From NCBI GenBank assembly GCA_900115795.1, contig FOXT01000004.1, positions 343,616 to 407,615 on the forward strand: a stretch of 64,000 nt of DNA, in the 5' to 3' direction. Positions 54,927-64,000 of this stretch are shown one piece after another. The stretch comes from Lachnospiraceae bacterium XBB1006. GTDB taxonomy: Bacteria > Bacillota > Clostridia > Lachnospirales > Lachnospiraceae. The notes under the pieces were generated by a model that had not been told where the DNA came from, did not search any database, and saw only the letters and a list, made by a program, of their open reading frames with translations. A program made the translations under genes and the position numbers. Numbering within the stretch: position 1 is the stretch's first letter; each line of letters opens with the position of its first letter.

Positions 54927-57154
54927 CTCTTTGTCCCTTTTCCGTCACGCTTCGCCATACGCAGGCGACTTAAATTCACCACACTGCCATGACGTTCCAC
55001 TTCTAAACTGTCGCCTTCCTGCAGAATATATACCTCCCGCAGTCGATCGTCTGGTGCAATCTTCATGCCTCTCACACCCACAGCCGTTTTCTTCTTCTCC
55101 GGCACTTCCATAATCTGGAACCGAAGGAACATTCCATCCTTCGTCTCCATAACAACGCTCTCCATACCGGTTACCGCCTGTACCTTCAAAAGGCTGGCGC
55201 CTTCATTCAACTTTGTTGCTACCGTATTTCGCTTTGCAACATCAAACTCTTCCCCTTTTACCTGCTTCAGCATACCATCACTTGAAGCCATAAAAATCAT
55301 GGTATTCCTCAAATAATCCATCGAAGCAACCAATAGCATTTGCTCTTTCTCGCTACTATACGTGCTGATGTTATCAACCGGAATGCCTTTATCTCTGAAT
55401 TTTCCAAACGGAACATCCATCACCTTTAAGGTGTGTAACTGCCCTTTATCCGTAAAAATACAAATCTTTCCCGTGTTTTTGCAAGGAATGATATAGCGAC
55501 TCTCTTCCCTTGCCGCGTCCAGATTACGCTCGAAGGTAGCCACATCCACGGTCTTAACATACCCAAAACGATTCATTAAGAACACAACATCCTGCTCTTC
55601 TATCTTCTTCTCTTCAATGACAATCTCCTTTGCATTCTCAATCGATGTGCGGCGTTTTCTTGCATATTCCTTCTTGTAGCCGGCTAACTCTTTCATGATC
55701 TCCTTCGCCATTGCAAGACGACTACCTAATAATTTCTCGTATTTTTCTATATTTCTAATGGTTGTTTCATGCTCTTTCATAAGTGCTTCAATTTCCAGGC
55801 CGATTAACTTATAAAGACGCATTTCCAAAATCGCCTGCGCCTGTCGCTCGGTAAAACGAAGCAGGGATGCGGATTTTTCCGAAAGTCGATGCTTAAACTT
55901 AATATTAGACGTATCGCCCAAGGTTAAGCAACGCTTCGCATCCTGAATATTCTTACTGCCACGCAAAATCTCAATAATTAAATCCATTACATCACAGGCT
56001 TTTATCAAGCCTTCCTGGATTTCCTTCTTATCCTGTTCTTTCTTCAATAGTGTCGTATATTTGCGCGTATTTACTTCGTACTGGAAATTCACATGATGAC
56101 GAATAATGTCCCGTAGGCTTAAGGTCTCCGGTCGTCCATCACATACCGCAAGCATATTAACCCCAAAGGTATCCTCCAAGCGGGTCTTCTTATAAAGCAA
56201 ATTCTTGATATATTCTACATCCGCCCCCTTACGAAGTTCAATTACAATGCGGATACCTTCCTTCGAAGACTGATTCGAGATATCCACAATATCCGTAGCT
56301 TTCTTGGTTTCTACCAACGCGTACACATCATTCAAAAACTTACCAATATTAGCTCCTACCATCGGATAAGGAATCTCGGTTACCACAATGGCTTTCTTGC
56401 CTCCCTTTAAGTCCTCAACTTCCACGCGTCCGCGAATCTTTATTTTTCCGGTGCCGGTGGTATAGATTTCTGCCAGATCATCCTTATTTACCACAATGCC
56501 TCCGGTTGGAAAATCCGGTCCTTTCACATACTCCATCAATTCTTCCACCGTAATATCCGGATTCTTAATATAAGCCTCCACAGCCTCAATCACTTCACCC
56601 AAATTATGTGGCGGAATACTCGTTGCCATACCAACCGCAATTCCTTCCGCTCCATTTACCAAAAGATTCGGAATTCGCACCGGCAATACCACCGGTTCCT
56701 TCTCGGTTTCATCAAAATTCGGTCGATAGTCAATCACGTTCTTATCAAGGTCTGCCAAAAAAATCTGCTCCGTTACCTTTTGCAGTCGAGCCTCCGTATA
56801 ACGCATCGCCGCCTGCCCGTCGCCTTCAATGGAGCCAAAGTTTCCATGACCGTCAACCAGGGGCATTCCCTTTTTAAAATCCTGTGCCATCACAACCAAC
56901 GCATCGTAAATGGACGAATCTCCATGGGGATGATATTTACCCATCGTATCGCCCACGATACGGGCACTCTTACGATAAGGCTTATCATAATGAATTCCCA
57001 ACTCATGCATATCATATAATACACGGCGTTGTACCGGTTTTAAACCATCCCGCACATCCGGCAACGCTCGGTCTACAATGACACTCATTGCATAATCAAT
57101 GTAGGCCTTTTGCATTAATTCCGAATACTCGGTTCGGATAATCTGCTCTTGCAT
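54923..57154 (-). CDS. parC: Type II topoisomerase subunit A (ParC/topoisomerase IV-like)
   Basis: 743 residues. Cuts and rejoins DNA with ParE to unlink chromosomes. Catalytic Tyr119 (GDGQAAMRYTEARL). The quinolone-determining region is YHPHGDSSIYDALVVMAQ with Ser80 and Asp84, the sensitive-type residues. Six C-terminal beta-pinwheel blades follow a coiled coil. No intact GyrA box (QRRGGRG) is seen; AVGVRGMK stands in a similar place. That favours ParC over GyrA, but Clostridial naming varies. Follows parE by 15 nt. Confidence 0.9.
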   Translation of the reverse strand: MQEQIIRTEYSELMQKAYIDYAMSVIVDRALPDVRDGLKPVQRRVLYDMHELGIHYDKPYRKSARIVGDTMGKYHPHGDSSIYDALVVMAQDFKKGMPLVDGHGNFGSIEGDGQAAMRYTEARLQKVTEQIFLADLDKNVIDYRPNFDETEKEPVVLPVRIPNLLVNGAEGIAVGMATSIPPHNLGEVIEAVEAYIKNPDITVEELMEYVKGPDFPTGGIVVNKDDLAEIYTTGTGKIKIRGRVEVEDLKGGKKAIVVTEIPYPMVGANIGKFLNDVYALVETKKATDIVDISNQSSKEGIRIVIELRKGADVEYIKNLLYKKTRLEDTFGVNMLAVCDGRPETLSLRDIIRHHVNFQYEVNTRKYTTLLKKEQDKKEIQEGLIKACDVMDLIIEILRGSKNIQDAKRCLTLGDTSNIKFKHRLSEKSASLLRFTERQAQAILEMRLYKLIGLEIEALMKEHETTIRNIEKYEKLLGSRLAMAKEIMKELAGYKKEYARKRRTSIENAKEIVIEEKKIEEQDVVFLMNRFGYVKTVDVATFERNLDAAREESRYIIPCKNTGKICIFTDKGQLHTLKVMDVPFGKFRDKGIPVDNISTYSSEKEQMLLVASMDYLRNTMIFMASSDGMLKQVKGEEFDVAKRNTVATKLNEGASLLKVQAVTGMESVVMETKDGMFLRFQIMEVPEKKKTAVGVRGMKIAPDDRLREVYILQEGDSLEVERHGSVVNLSRLRMAKRDGKGTKR

Positions 57155-57169
57155 CTATTCTTACCTCAC

Positions 57170-59092
57170 TTATATATCTAACTGCGCATCTTTTGCATTT
57201 TCATAAATAAACTGCCTTCGTGGTGCCACCTCAGTACCCATTAACATCTGTGTTATATCCGATGCCATGCGCGCATCTTCGATTTCTACTAATTTCAGCA
57301 TTCTTGTCTCCGGATTCAGGGTTGTCTCCCATAGCTGTTCTGCATCCATCTCACCCAAACCTTTGTATCGCTGCAACGTAAACTTCTCCTTGTGGGTCTT
57401 ACGGTATCGTTCAAGTGCTGCATCATCGTAGAGATATTCACCTTTTCCCTTTGACGGAATCGTTTTATACAATGGCGGCATAGCGATATAAACGTGTCCC
57501 TCAGAAATCAATTCCGGCATAAAACGATAAAACAGTGTTAACAGCAGCGTGGAAATATGCGCACCGTCCACATCCGCATCTGCCATAATTACAATCTTGT
57601 CATAGCGAAGCTTTGTAATATCAAAATCATTTCCATATCCTTCCGAAAAGCCACATCCAAAGGCATTGATCATGGTCTTAATCTCCGCATTGGCAAGTAC
57701 CTTATCGATGGTGGCCTTCTCCACGTTCAAAATCTTTCCTCGAATCGGCATAATCGCCTGATACATACGATTTCTCGCCATCTTGGCCGAACCACCGGCA
57801 GAGTCTCCCTCCACAATAAAAATCTCACACTTCTTAGCATCCCGACTCTCACAGTTGGCCAACTTTCCATTGGAATCAAAGGAAAACTTCTGTTTTGTCA
57901 AAAGATTCGTCTTTGCCTTCTCTTCGCTCTTTCGAATCTTCGCTGCTTTCTCTGCACAACCAATGACATTCTTCAACACCTCAAGATTTCGGTCAAAATA
58001 CAATACAATTTCATCGCCGGTTACTTTACTGGTCACCCTTGCAGCATCCTGGTTGTCCAGCTTGGTCTTGGTTTGTCCTTCAAAACGGGGATCCGGATGC
58101 TTCACAGATATCACAGCCGTCATGCCGTTACGCACATCCGCTCCGGTAAAGTTCGCATCTTTTTCCTTCAAAATTCCAAGCTGTCGGGCATAAGAATTTA
58201 TAACCGTGGTAAACATTGTCTTAAATCCGGTAATATGTGCTCCACCCTCGGCATTATAGATATTATTACAAAATCCAAGTACATTCTCACGAAATTCCGT
58301 GGTAAACTGAAACGCCACTTCTACCTCAATGCCATCCGCATTTCCTTCAAAATAGATGACATCATGCACCTTCTCGGCATTCTTATTGAGTGCTTCCACA
58401 AATCCCACAATTCCCTTCGGCTCATGGTAAACCACTTCCTCAGGTTCCTCCCCGCGTAAGTCACGAAACGTAATGGTAAGCTTGGGATTCAAATAGGCGG
58501 TTTCATGCAGACGACTCTTTACATCCTCTGCAACAAAGCGGATTTTTTCAAAAATCTCTTCATCCGGAAGAAAATTGATGGTGGTTCCGGTTTCTTTCGT
58601 CTTGCCAATAACCGGAAGAAGTCCATCTTCCAGCGCAATGACAGGGTTTCCCTTCTCATAACGGTCATGATGTATCTTTCCTCCCAGCTTTACCTGCACA
58701 TCCAAAAAAGAAGACAATGCATTTACGACAGAAGATCCTACGCCATGCAATCCTCCACTTGTTTTATACGCATTGTTATCAAATTTACCGCCGGCATGCA
58801 AGGTCGTAAACACCACACGCTCCGCGGAAATACCCTGCTTATGCATTCCAACCGGAATACCACGGCCATCATCACTTACGGTACAGGAACCATCGGCCTC
58901 TAAGGTCACAGTAATATGGTTGCAATATCCGCCAAGGTGCTCATCCACCGCATTATCTACAATTTCATAAATCAGATGATGTAACCCCTTGCGCGATACA
59001 CTTCCAATATACATGCCCGGGCGCTTTCGAACCGCCTCCAGGCCCTCTAATACTTTAATACTGCTGGCATCATATGTTGCTTTTCCTGCCAC
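57170..59092 (-). CDS. parE: Type II topoisomerase subunit B (ParE/topoisomerase IV-like)
   Basis: 640 residues from GTG 59090-59092 (AGGAGG at 8 nt). GHKL ATPase: YEIVDNAVDEHLGG, SDDGRGIPVG, GGLHGVGSSVVNALS. TOPRIM: FIVEGDSAGGSAK and IMADADVDGAH. The C-terminus has QRYKGLGEMDAEQLWETTL. Paired with parC. ParE versus a second GyrB is not certain by eye; the partner's lack of a GyrA box supports ParE. Confidence 0.9.
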   Translation of the reverse strand: MAGKATYDASSIKVLEGLEAVRKRPGMYIGSVSRKGLHHLIYEIVDNAVDEHLGGYCNHITVTLEADGSCTVSDDGRGIPVGMHKQGISAERVVFTTLHAGGKFDNNAYKTSGGLHGVGSSVVNALSSFLDVQVKLGGKIHHDRYEKGNPVIALEDGLLPVIGKTKETGTTINFLPDEEIFEKIRFVAEDVKSRLHETAYLNPKLTITFRDLRGEEPEEVVYHEPKGIVGFVEALNKNAEKVHDVIYFEGNADGIEVEVAFQFTTEFRENVLGFCNNIYNAEGGAHITGFKTMFTTVINSYARQLGILKEKDANFTGADVRNGMTAVISVKHPDPRFEGQTKTKLDNQDAARVTSKVTGDEIVLYFDRNLEVLKNVIGCAEKAAKIRKSEEKAKTNLLTKQKFSFDSNGKLANCESRDAKKCEIFIVEGDSAGGSAKMARNRMYQAIMPIRGKILNVEKATIDKVLANAEIKTMINAFGCGFSEGYGNDFDITKLRYDKIVIMADADVDGAHISTLLLTLFYRFMPELISEGHVYIAMPPLYKTIPSKGKGEYLYDDAALERYRKTHKEKFTLQRYKGLGEMDAEQLWETTLNPETRMLKLVEIEDARMASDITQMLMGTEVAPRRQFIYENAKDAQLDI

Positions 59093-59147
59093 GACAATTC
59101 CTCCTATACTTTTTATTCACTGCTTTTCAGAATACCACAAATCTGCA

Positions 59148-59187
59148 AAAAAGAAAAGCCCCGAAGAATTCTCCTTCCTCGAAGCTT
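59148..59187 (-). terminator. Terminator of the glycolytic operon after gpmI
   Basis: AAGCTTCGAGGA / TCTTCGGGGCTT stem with three G-U pairs (59187-59176 with 59167-59156), followed by TTCTTTTTTT on the minus strand. Confidence 0.8.
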
Positions 59188-59192
59188 CCCTT

Positions 59193-60740
59193 TTACTGCT
59201 TATGAACCAACAATGTTTTTCCGGTCATTTCCTTTGGTTTCGGAAGATCCATTAATTCCAAAATTGTCGGTGCGATATCCGCTAAACATCCACCTTCACG
59301 AAGTTCCACATTTTCAGGTCCATTGACCAAAATAAACGGAACCGGATTGGTGGTATGTGCCGTATGCGGTTTTCCTGTTTCGTAATCAATCATTTTCTCT
59401 GCATTTCCGTGATCTGCGCAAATAAACATGACGCCACCCACTTCTTTTACCGCCTCAACAGCTTCTCCAACCAGTGAATCAATTCGTTCCACCGCCTTTA
59501 CAGCTGCCTCAATCACTCCGGTATGTCCTACCATATCCGGGTTCGCGAAATTAATAATGATGGTATCATACGCATTGGATTTAATAGCCTCAACCAAATC
59601 CATGCCAACCTCCGGGGCACTCATTTCCGGCTTCAAATCGTAGGTTGCAACATCCTTCGGGCTATTTACCAAAATACGTTTTTCGTCAATGTTCGGTTCT
59701 TCCACTCCACCATTGAAAAAGAAGGTTACATGGGCATACTTCTCTGTTTCGGCAAGACGAAGCTGTTTCTTTCCACAAGAAGCCAGGTACTCACCTAACG
59801 TATTCGTCAACTGCTCCTTCTCAAACGCAATGAGTTTATTCGGAATTGTCTCATCGTAATTCTTAAAGCATACATACGTAAGTGGCATAAATGTCCGCTC
59901 AAATCCGGAAAATTCCGGATCACAAAAGGCTCTTGTAATCTGTCTTGCACGATCCGGACGGAAATTAAAGAAAATAACAGAATCCTTCGGTTTTACCAAA
60001 GAAAGCGGTATTCCCTCTTCATCCACAATAACCGTCGGCAATACAAATTCATCCGTAACGCCTTCTTTATAGGACGCCTCCATTGCTTCTACGGCACTAT
60101 GCGCTTTCACACCTTCTCCGCTTACCAAACTGTCATAGGCTTTCTTCGTACGATCCCAGTTCGTATCACGATCCATCGCATAATACCGTCCGGAAAGAGA
60201 AGCAATTTTACCAACGCCAAGCTCTTTCATCTTATCCTCTAACTGCTTTACATAATCTTTTCCGGATGCCGGCGGTGTGTCACGTCCATCCAAAAACGCA
60301 TGAACATAAACACGATCAAACGCCTGTCTCTTTGCCATCTCCAGCAATCCGTAAATATGCGTAAGGTGAGAATGTACTCCACCATCGGATAACAAGCCCC
60401 ACAAGTGTAAATCGGACTGATTTTCCTTACAATTTTCAATTGCCTTTAACAGATTTTCATTTTCAAAAAAGTCTCCCTCTTCAATCGACTTGGTAATACG
60501 CGTTAAATCCTGATATACAATTCTTCCGGCTCCAATATTCATATGCCCCACTTCCGAATTGCCCATCTGTCCATCCGGTAATCCTACATATAAGCCCGAT
60601 GCATTTCCTTTCACAAATGGGCACTCCTTCATCAAACGATCCATTACCGGGGTCTTCGCCATAGCGATAGCATTTCCATCCCGACGCTCGTTTAGACCAT
60701 ATCCATCTAACACCATTAATACGGTTGGTTTTTTACTCAT
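59193..60740 (-). CDS. gpmI: 2,3-bisphosphoglycerate-independent phosphoglycerate mutase
   Basis: 515 residues. Interconverts 3- and 2-phosphoglycerate with two Mn ions. Alkaline-phosphatase-like fold: VLMVLDGYGLNE, the phospho-Ser motif GQMGNSEVGHMNIGAG, HAFLDGRDTPP, INFANPDMVGHTG, CADHGNAEKM and HTTNPVPFI. The ATG has AAGGAG. Last gene of the pgk-tpiA-capA-gpmI run. Confidence 0.98.
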   Translation of the reverse strand: MSKKPTVLMVLDGYGLNERRDGNAIAMAKTPVMDRLMKECPFVKGNASGLYVGLPDGQMGNSEVGHMNIGAGRIVYQDLTRITKSIEEGDFFENENLLKAIENCKENQSDLHLWGLLSDGGVHSHLTHIYGLLEMAKRQAFDRVYVHAFLDGRDTPPASGKDYVKQLEDKMKELGVGKIASLSGRYYAMDRDTNWDRTKKAYDSLVSGEGVKAHSAVEAMEASYKEGVTDEFVLPTVIVDEEGIPLSLVKPKDSVIFFNFRPDRARQITRAFCDPEFSGFERTFMPLTYVCFKNYDETIPNKLIAFEKEQLTNTLGEYLASCGKKQLRLAETEKYAHVTFFFNGGVEEPNIDEKRILVNSPKDVATYDLKPEMSAPEVGMDLVEAIKSNAYDTIIINFANPDMVGHTGVIEAAVKAVERIDSLVGEAVEAVKEVGGVMFICADHGNAEKMIDYETGKPHTAHTTNPVPFILVNGPENVELREGGCLADIAPTILELMDLPKPKEMTGKTLLVHKQ

Positions 60741-60743
60741 AGA

Positions 60744-62180
60744 TTACTCCTTCTTTCCTTCTTCTATCTCATGAACAAATCCCTGACTATCCACCTTCGT
60801 AAGCCAGGATAGATGTTCCATGTATCGATAAGCCTTATTCTTATCTTTTTTTCGTGTAAGCAGCCGTGTCTTTCCATTCTGATAGTAACATGGAACAAAT
60901 CGATATTTTACCGCTTCCTTTTCCATGTTTTCGGGAATCACAATTTGAAACATTCCCGTCTTTCTCGCATTCGGCATACTCCAGTCGAACCAAAAATTTC
61001 CGAGACTGTAAAACACCGGTATATGATTATAATACTCCATTCCCTGCAGGCAATGGGTGTGACCACCAATCACCACATCCGCACCGGCACGAATAAACTT
61101 CCGTCCCAAATCCACCTGGTCCTTTTCATAAAACACCTTACCCTCTGTACCCCAATGTACAAAAGCAATGACATAGTCGGCACGTTTTTTTGCCTCTTCA
61201 ATTATGCGAAGATATTTCTCCGGATACTGGCATTTCAATACCCCCGGGCTATTCTTAGTAGCTTCTTTCGTATACCGGTACGTTCGCTCCACCTGCGTTG
61301 CCGCTGTGATAGCAATCACCTTTCCGTTTATTACAAAATAAAGCGCCTTTGATGCCTCATTCAAATCCTTTCCTGCGCCCACATACGGTATCCCGTTGTC
61401 TCGCAAGGTCTTCATGGTTGTCAATAATCCCTTCGCACCATAATCATACACATGATTATTGGCTAAAGACACCAAATCTACGCCCAAAGACCTTAAATTC
61501 TTTGCGCGTTTCGGATGTCCCCGAAACGTATAGGCTTTCCCCGCAAGGGGCGTTCCTCTTGTTCCGTAGGTACACTCATTATTTATCATCATCAAATCTG
61601 CATCCTGCATTTGTTCCAATAGCCCATTCGTAAAACAATCGGCAACGTTTAGGTAATTGCGTTCTGCAAATTTCACATTCTCCCATGTATCGTCAAAATT
61701 CACATCGCCTGCAAAGTTCATGACGATGTCAGTACTATTCTGACTTCCCTTTATGTACACGTTATCTAACGTCTCCGGATGAATTCCTATCTCCATACAA
61801 TAATAAATCCACAAACTATGTATGGTATTTCCCGTCAAGCGGGCAAATACCGTCTTGTCGCTCCCCTGCGCAAGTGATGCGGACAGCTTTCGAAAAATAC
61901 CTTCCCCGTATCGATGATACATCCATAGATAAAAACTCTCATCCAAAGGATATCCTGCACTGTTAACTTTCTCCGTATTCTTCAAGCACACTTCCACCAG
62001 CCGATCCAAATCTTTCGCAATCTCTTTCCGATTCTCGATAGCATTTGCGGAGGCTCCCTTTCCGGGGGCCTCCGTTTGCTTGCTGTGGGAAGGCATGATT
62101 TGTGTAATCGGTGTACAAGACGCAAGCCCCATCAGGCACGCCAATACCACACCCATTACGCGTACGGAAAATTTTCTCAC
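60744..62180 (-). CDS. CapA-family (PgsA-like) metallophosphatase lipoprotein
   Basis: 478 residues from GTG 62178-62180 (GAGGG at 7 nt). Lipobox LASC, lipidated at Cys22, then a low-complexity linker and an extra ~100-residue helical region. The CapA fold has MNFAGDVNFDD, NNECTYGTRG, LVSLANNHVYDYG, FVHWGTEG, GGHTHCLQGMEYY and FYSLGNFWFD, with metal ligands like calcineurin phosphatases. CapA/PgsA proteins work in poly-gamma-glutamate capsule making, but no capBC genes are near, so that role is not shown. It is inside a glycolytic operon, with 3 nt to gpmI and 21 nt from tpiA. Confidence 0.9.
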   Translation of the reverse strand: MRKFSVRVMGVVLACLMGLASCTPITQIMPSHSKQTEAPGKGASANAIENRKEIAKDLDRLVEVCLKNTEKVNSAGYPLDESFYLWMYHRYGEGIFRKLSASLAQGSDKTVFARLTGNTIHSLWIYYCMEIGIHPETLDNVYIKGSQNSTDIVMNFAGDVNFDDTWENVKFAERNYLNVADCFTNGLLEQMQDADLMMINNECTYGTRGTPLAGKAYTFRGHPKRAKNLRSLGVDLVSLANNHVYDYGAKGLLTTMKTLRDNGIPYVGAGKDLNEASKALYFVINGKVIAITAATQVERTYRYTKEATKNSPGVLKCQYPEKYLRIIEEAKKRADYVIAFVHWGTEGKVFYEKDQVDLGRKFIRAGADVVIGGHTHCLQGMEYYNHIPVFYSLGNFWFDWSMPNARKTGMFQIVIPENMEKEAVKYRFVPCYYQNGKTRLLTRKKDKNKAYRYMEHLSWLTKVDSQGFVHEIEEGKKE

Positions 62181-62201
62181 TGCATTCCCTCACTCGTATT
62201 T

Positions 62202-62951
62202 TTATTTGTAATTTACAATTTGTCCAAAATCTGCTTTCAGCGACGCACCGCCTACCAAACCACCGTCAATATCTTCCATGGCGAATAATTCCGGTGCACT
62301 ATCCTTTGATACACTTCCGCCGTACTGAATACGAATTGCTTCTGCCACATCGTTATCGTACATTTCCCGGATGCAATCACGAATTGCTTTGCACACTTCC
62401 TGTGCCTGCTCCTTGGTTGCAACCTTTCCGGTTCCAATTGCCCAGATTGGCTCGTATGCGATCACTGCCTGTTTTGCCTGCTCCTTGGTAACATTTAAAA
62501 ATGCAACTTTGATCTGCTGACGAATCCAGTCAATCGTAATTCCCTGTTCTCTCTGTTCCAGACTTTCTCCACAACAGATAATTGGAATCAGGTTATGTTC
62601 AAACGCCTTTAATACCTTCTTGTTCACTGTTTCATTCGTCTCGGCAAAATATTCGCGGCGCTCAGAATGTCCAATAATCACGTGGCTAACGCCCGCTTCT
62701 GTTAACATATTTGGTGCAATTTCGCCGGTAAACGCGCCTTTTTCCTCATAGTACATATTCTCTGCACCAATGTGAATGTTGGTACCTTTGGTTGCTTCCA
62801 CCGCCGGAATAATATCAATCGCCGGAACACAGAAAACAACATCCACCTCATCATTCTTAACCAACGGTTTTAATTCTTCGATTAATGCAACTGCCTCCTT
62901 CGGAGTCTTATTCATTTTCCAGTTGCCTGCAATAATCATTCTTCTTGACAT
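62202..62951 (-). CDS. tpiA: Triosephosphate isomerase
   Basis: 249 residues. Interconverts dihydroxyacetone phosphate and glyceraldehyde 3-phosphate. N-terminal [12 protein letters not shown] (Asn, Lys), catalytic His in [12 protein letters not shown], catalytic Glu in [14 protein letters not shown], phosphate loop [16 protein letters not shown] with AAGGAGAAGG upstream, 18 nt after pgk. Confidence 0.99.
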   Translation of the reverse strand: MSRRMIIAGNWKMNKTPKEAVALIEELKPLVKNDEVDVVFCVPAIDIIPAVEATKGTNIHIGAENMYYEEKGAFTGEIAPNMLTEAGVSHVIIGHSERREYFAETNETVNKKVLKAFEHNLIPIICCGESLEQREQGITIDWIRQQIKVAFLNVTKEQAKQAVIAYEPIWAIGTGKVATKEQAQEVCKAIRDCIREMYDNDVAEAIRIQYGGSVSKDSAPELFAMEDIDGGLVGGASLKADFGQIVNYK

Positions 62952-62969
62952 TGTCCTTCTCCTTTGTAT

Positions 62970-64000
62970 TTATTTATCAGAAATGGCTTCTACGCCCGGA
63001 AGTTTCTTTCCTTCTAAGAACTCTAAACTAGCGCCACCACCGGTAGAAATGTGAGACATCTTATCGCCAAATCCAAGCTGGTTTACAGCAGCCGCGGAAT
63101 CTCCTCCACCGATAATCGTAATAGCATCCGTTTCTGCCAAAGCCTTCGCCATGGCTACTGTACCTTTTGCAAAAATAGGGTTCTCAAACACTCCCATCGG
63201 TCCATTCCAAACAACGGTCTTCGCATTCTTAACTGCTTCTGCAAAGGTCTTCTGCGTTGCCTCACCGATATCTAATCCCATCTGGTCTGCCGGAATGGCA
63301 TCTACGCCAACGTTCTTGCATGCAATCTCTGCATCAATCGGATTCGGGAACTGTGATGCAATCACACAGTCTGTCGGAAGCAACAACGTCTTTCCAAGTT
63401 TCTTTGCCTTCTCAATCATCTCTTTACAATAGGACAACTTCTCATCGTCTACCAGGGAGGTTCCTACTTCATATCCCTGCGCCTTCAAAAAGGTATAGGA
63501 CATTCCGCCACCAATGATTAAGGTATCACACTTCTCGAGCAAGGTATTGATTACATTCAGCTTATCTGCAACCTTTGCTCCACCCAAAATAGCAACCAAC
63601 GGTCTCTTCGGTGCATCCACTGCATTTCCAAGGAACTCTAATTCCTTCTGAATCAGGTATCCCACTGCCGTTGTCTTTACGAACTTCGTAACACCTTCTG
63701 TAGAACAATGTGCACGGTGTGCCGTTCCAAAAGCATCATTTACGTAAACATCTGCCAAAGAAGCCAATTCTTTACTAAAGTTCTCTTCATTCTTGGTCTC
63801 TTCCGCACGGTATCGGGTATTTTCCAACAAAACCACGTCGCCATCTTTCATGGCCGCTACTGCGTTCCTGGCATTCTCTCCCACAACCGTATCATCTTTT
63901 GCAAATGTAACTTTCTTTCCCAAAAGTTCCTCTAAGCGCTTTGCAACCGGTGCCAAAGACAATTCCGGCTTCGGCTCTCCCTTCGGTTTACCAAGGTGAG
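62970..64000 (-). CDS. pgk: Phosphoglycerate kinase, C-terminal ~343 residues (runs off right edge)
   Basis: The frame is open to the window edge. At the edge it reads [20 protein letters not shown], the conserved PGK N-terminal-domain segment, so the true start lies about 50 codons beyond 64000; the TTG at 63962 is not the start. Other motifs: [40 protein letters not shown] and GGGDSAAAV near the C-terminus. Makes ATP from 1,3-bisphosphoglycerate. gap is likely to be upstream. Confidence 0.98.
   Translation of the reverse strand, partial: HLGKPKGEPKPELSLAPVAKRLEELLGKKVTFAKDDTVVGENARNAVAAMKDGDVVLLENTRYRAEETKNEENFSKELASLADVYVNDAFGTAHRAHCSTEGVTKFVKTTAVGYLIQKELEFLGNAVDAPKRPLVAILGGAKVADKLNVINTLLEKCDTLIIGGGMSYTFLKAQGYEVGTSLVDDEKLSYCKEMIEKAKKLGKTLLLPTDCVIASQFPNPIDAEIACKNVGVDAIPADQMGLDIGEATQKTFAEAVKNAKTVVWNGPMGVFENPIFAKGTVAMAKALAETDAITIIGGGDSAAAVNQLGFGDKMSHISTGGGASLEFLEGKKLPGVEAISDK

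Noticed and set aside
57557-58459. 300-codon plus-strand ORF
   Set aside because: It lies wholly antisense to parE, whose frame is complete and conserved; no ribosome binding site and no family resemblance.
63923-63962. Complete pgk starting at TTG 63962
   Set aside because: The frame continues upstream with conserved PGK residues (HLGKPKGEP), so the gene is cut by the window edge.

Overview
The window reads as a chromosomal segment of an endospore-forming Gram-positive Firmicute of class Clostridia, most likely a Lachnospiraceae-type organism. The grounds are a dcw cell-division cluster that runs from mraZ to ftsZ and continues into spoIIGA, perfect Spo0A boxes, a T-box thrS leader, a CIRCE-controlled groESL, and several chemotaxis and two-component receptors. 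I saw no rRNA, tRNA, CRISPR array, phage or insertion sequence. Every confident protein gene is on the minus strand except one 70-residue membrane protein at 23630-23842. Gene order therefore runs right to left in transcription, as expected on a leading strand. This is mostly core genome.

Layout in transcription order. Right edge: a glycolytic operon (pgk partial, tpiA, a CapA-like lipoprotein, gpmI). Then a type II topoisomerase pair (parE, parC) running on into folC and a small HD hydrolase. Then a dCache chemoreceptor, a UshA-like nucleotidase with an Ig-like tail, folate genes (folP, folB-folK fusion), and a thiamine-precursor ABC system (thiamine-binding protein, thiX, thiY, thiZ). Then a hybrid histidine kinase with a CPBP membrane protease, groES-groEL under CIRCE, a heterodimeric ABC exporter, degV, a hotdog thioesterase, and purA-lpdA. 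Next is a signalling operon: an HD-GYP protein with a CBM2-like outer domain, a 1384-residue propeller hybrid kinase and a MATE pump.

Further left come the lone plus-strand gene and the queuosine-precursor operon (queD, queE, folE, queC, queF) behind a probable preQ1-I riboswitch. They are followed by an NCS2 purine permease with a structured leader, a threonine aldolase, a SEC-C protein, a soluble-tailed chemoreceptor, and thrS-lgt behind a T-box. Last is the dcw cluster: mraZ, rsmH, ftsL, two tandem class B PBPs, mraY, murD, ftsW, ftsQ, ftsZ and the start of spoIIGA. ftsA, murE, murF and murG are not in the cluster.

The most informative signals are regulatory. They are: a spoIIGA promoter with two 0A boxes and a 22-bp spacer; a 10-bp-phased MraZ box array under the mraZ promoter with a second pair on the other strand; an 18-bp terminator-like hairpin that buries the ribosome binding site of the second PBP; matched TTGATT-N17-TATTAT promoters at mraZ and ftsZ; and a perfect palindrome at the UshA promoter start. 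No clearly undescribed multi-gene system was found. The best candidates for something new are the PBP hairpin, the HD-GYP / propeller-kinase / MATE operon, and the NCS2 leader RNA.
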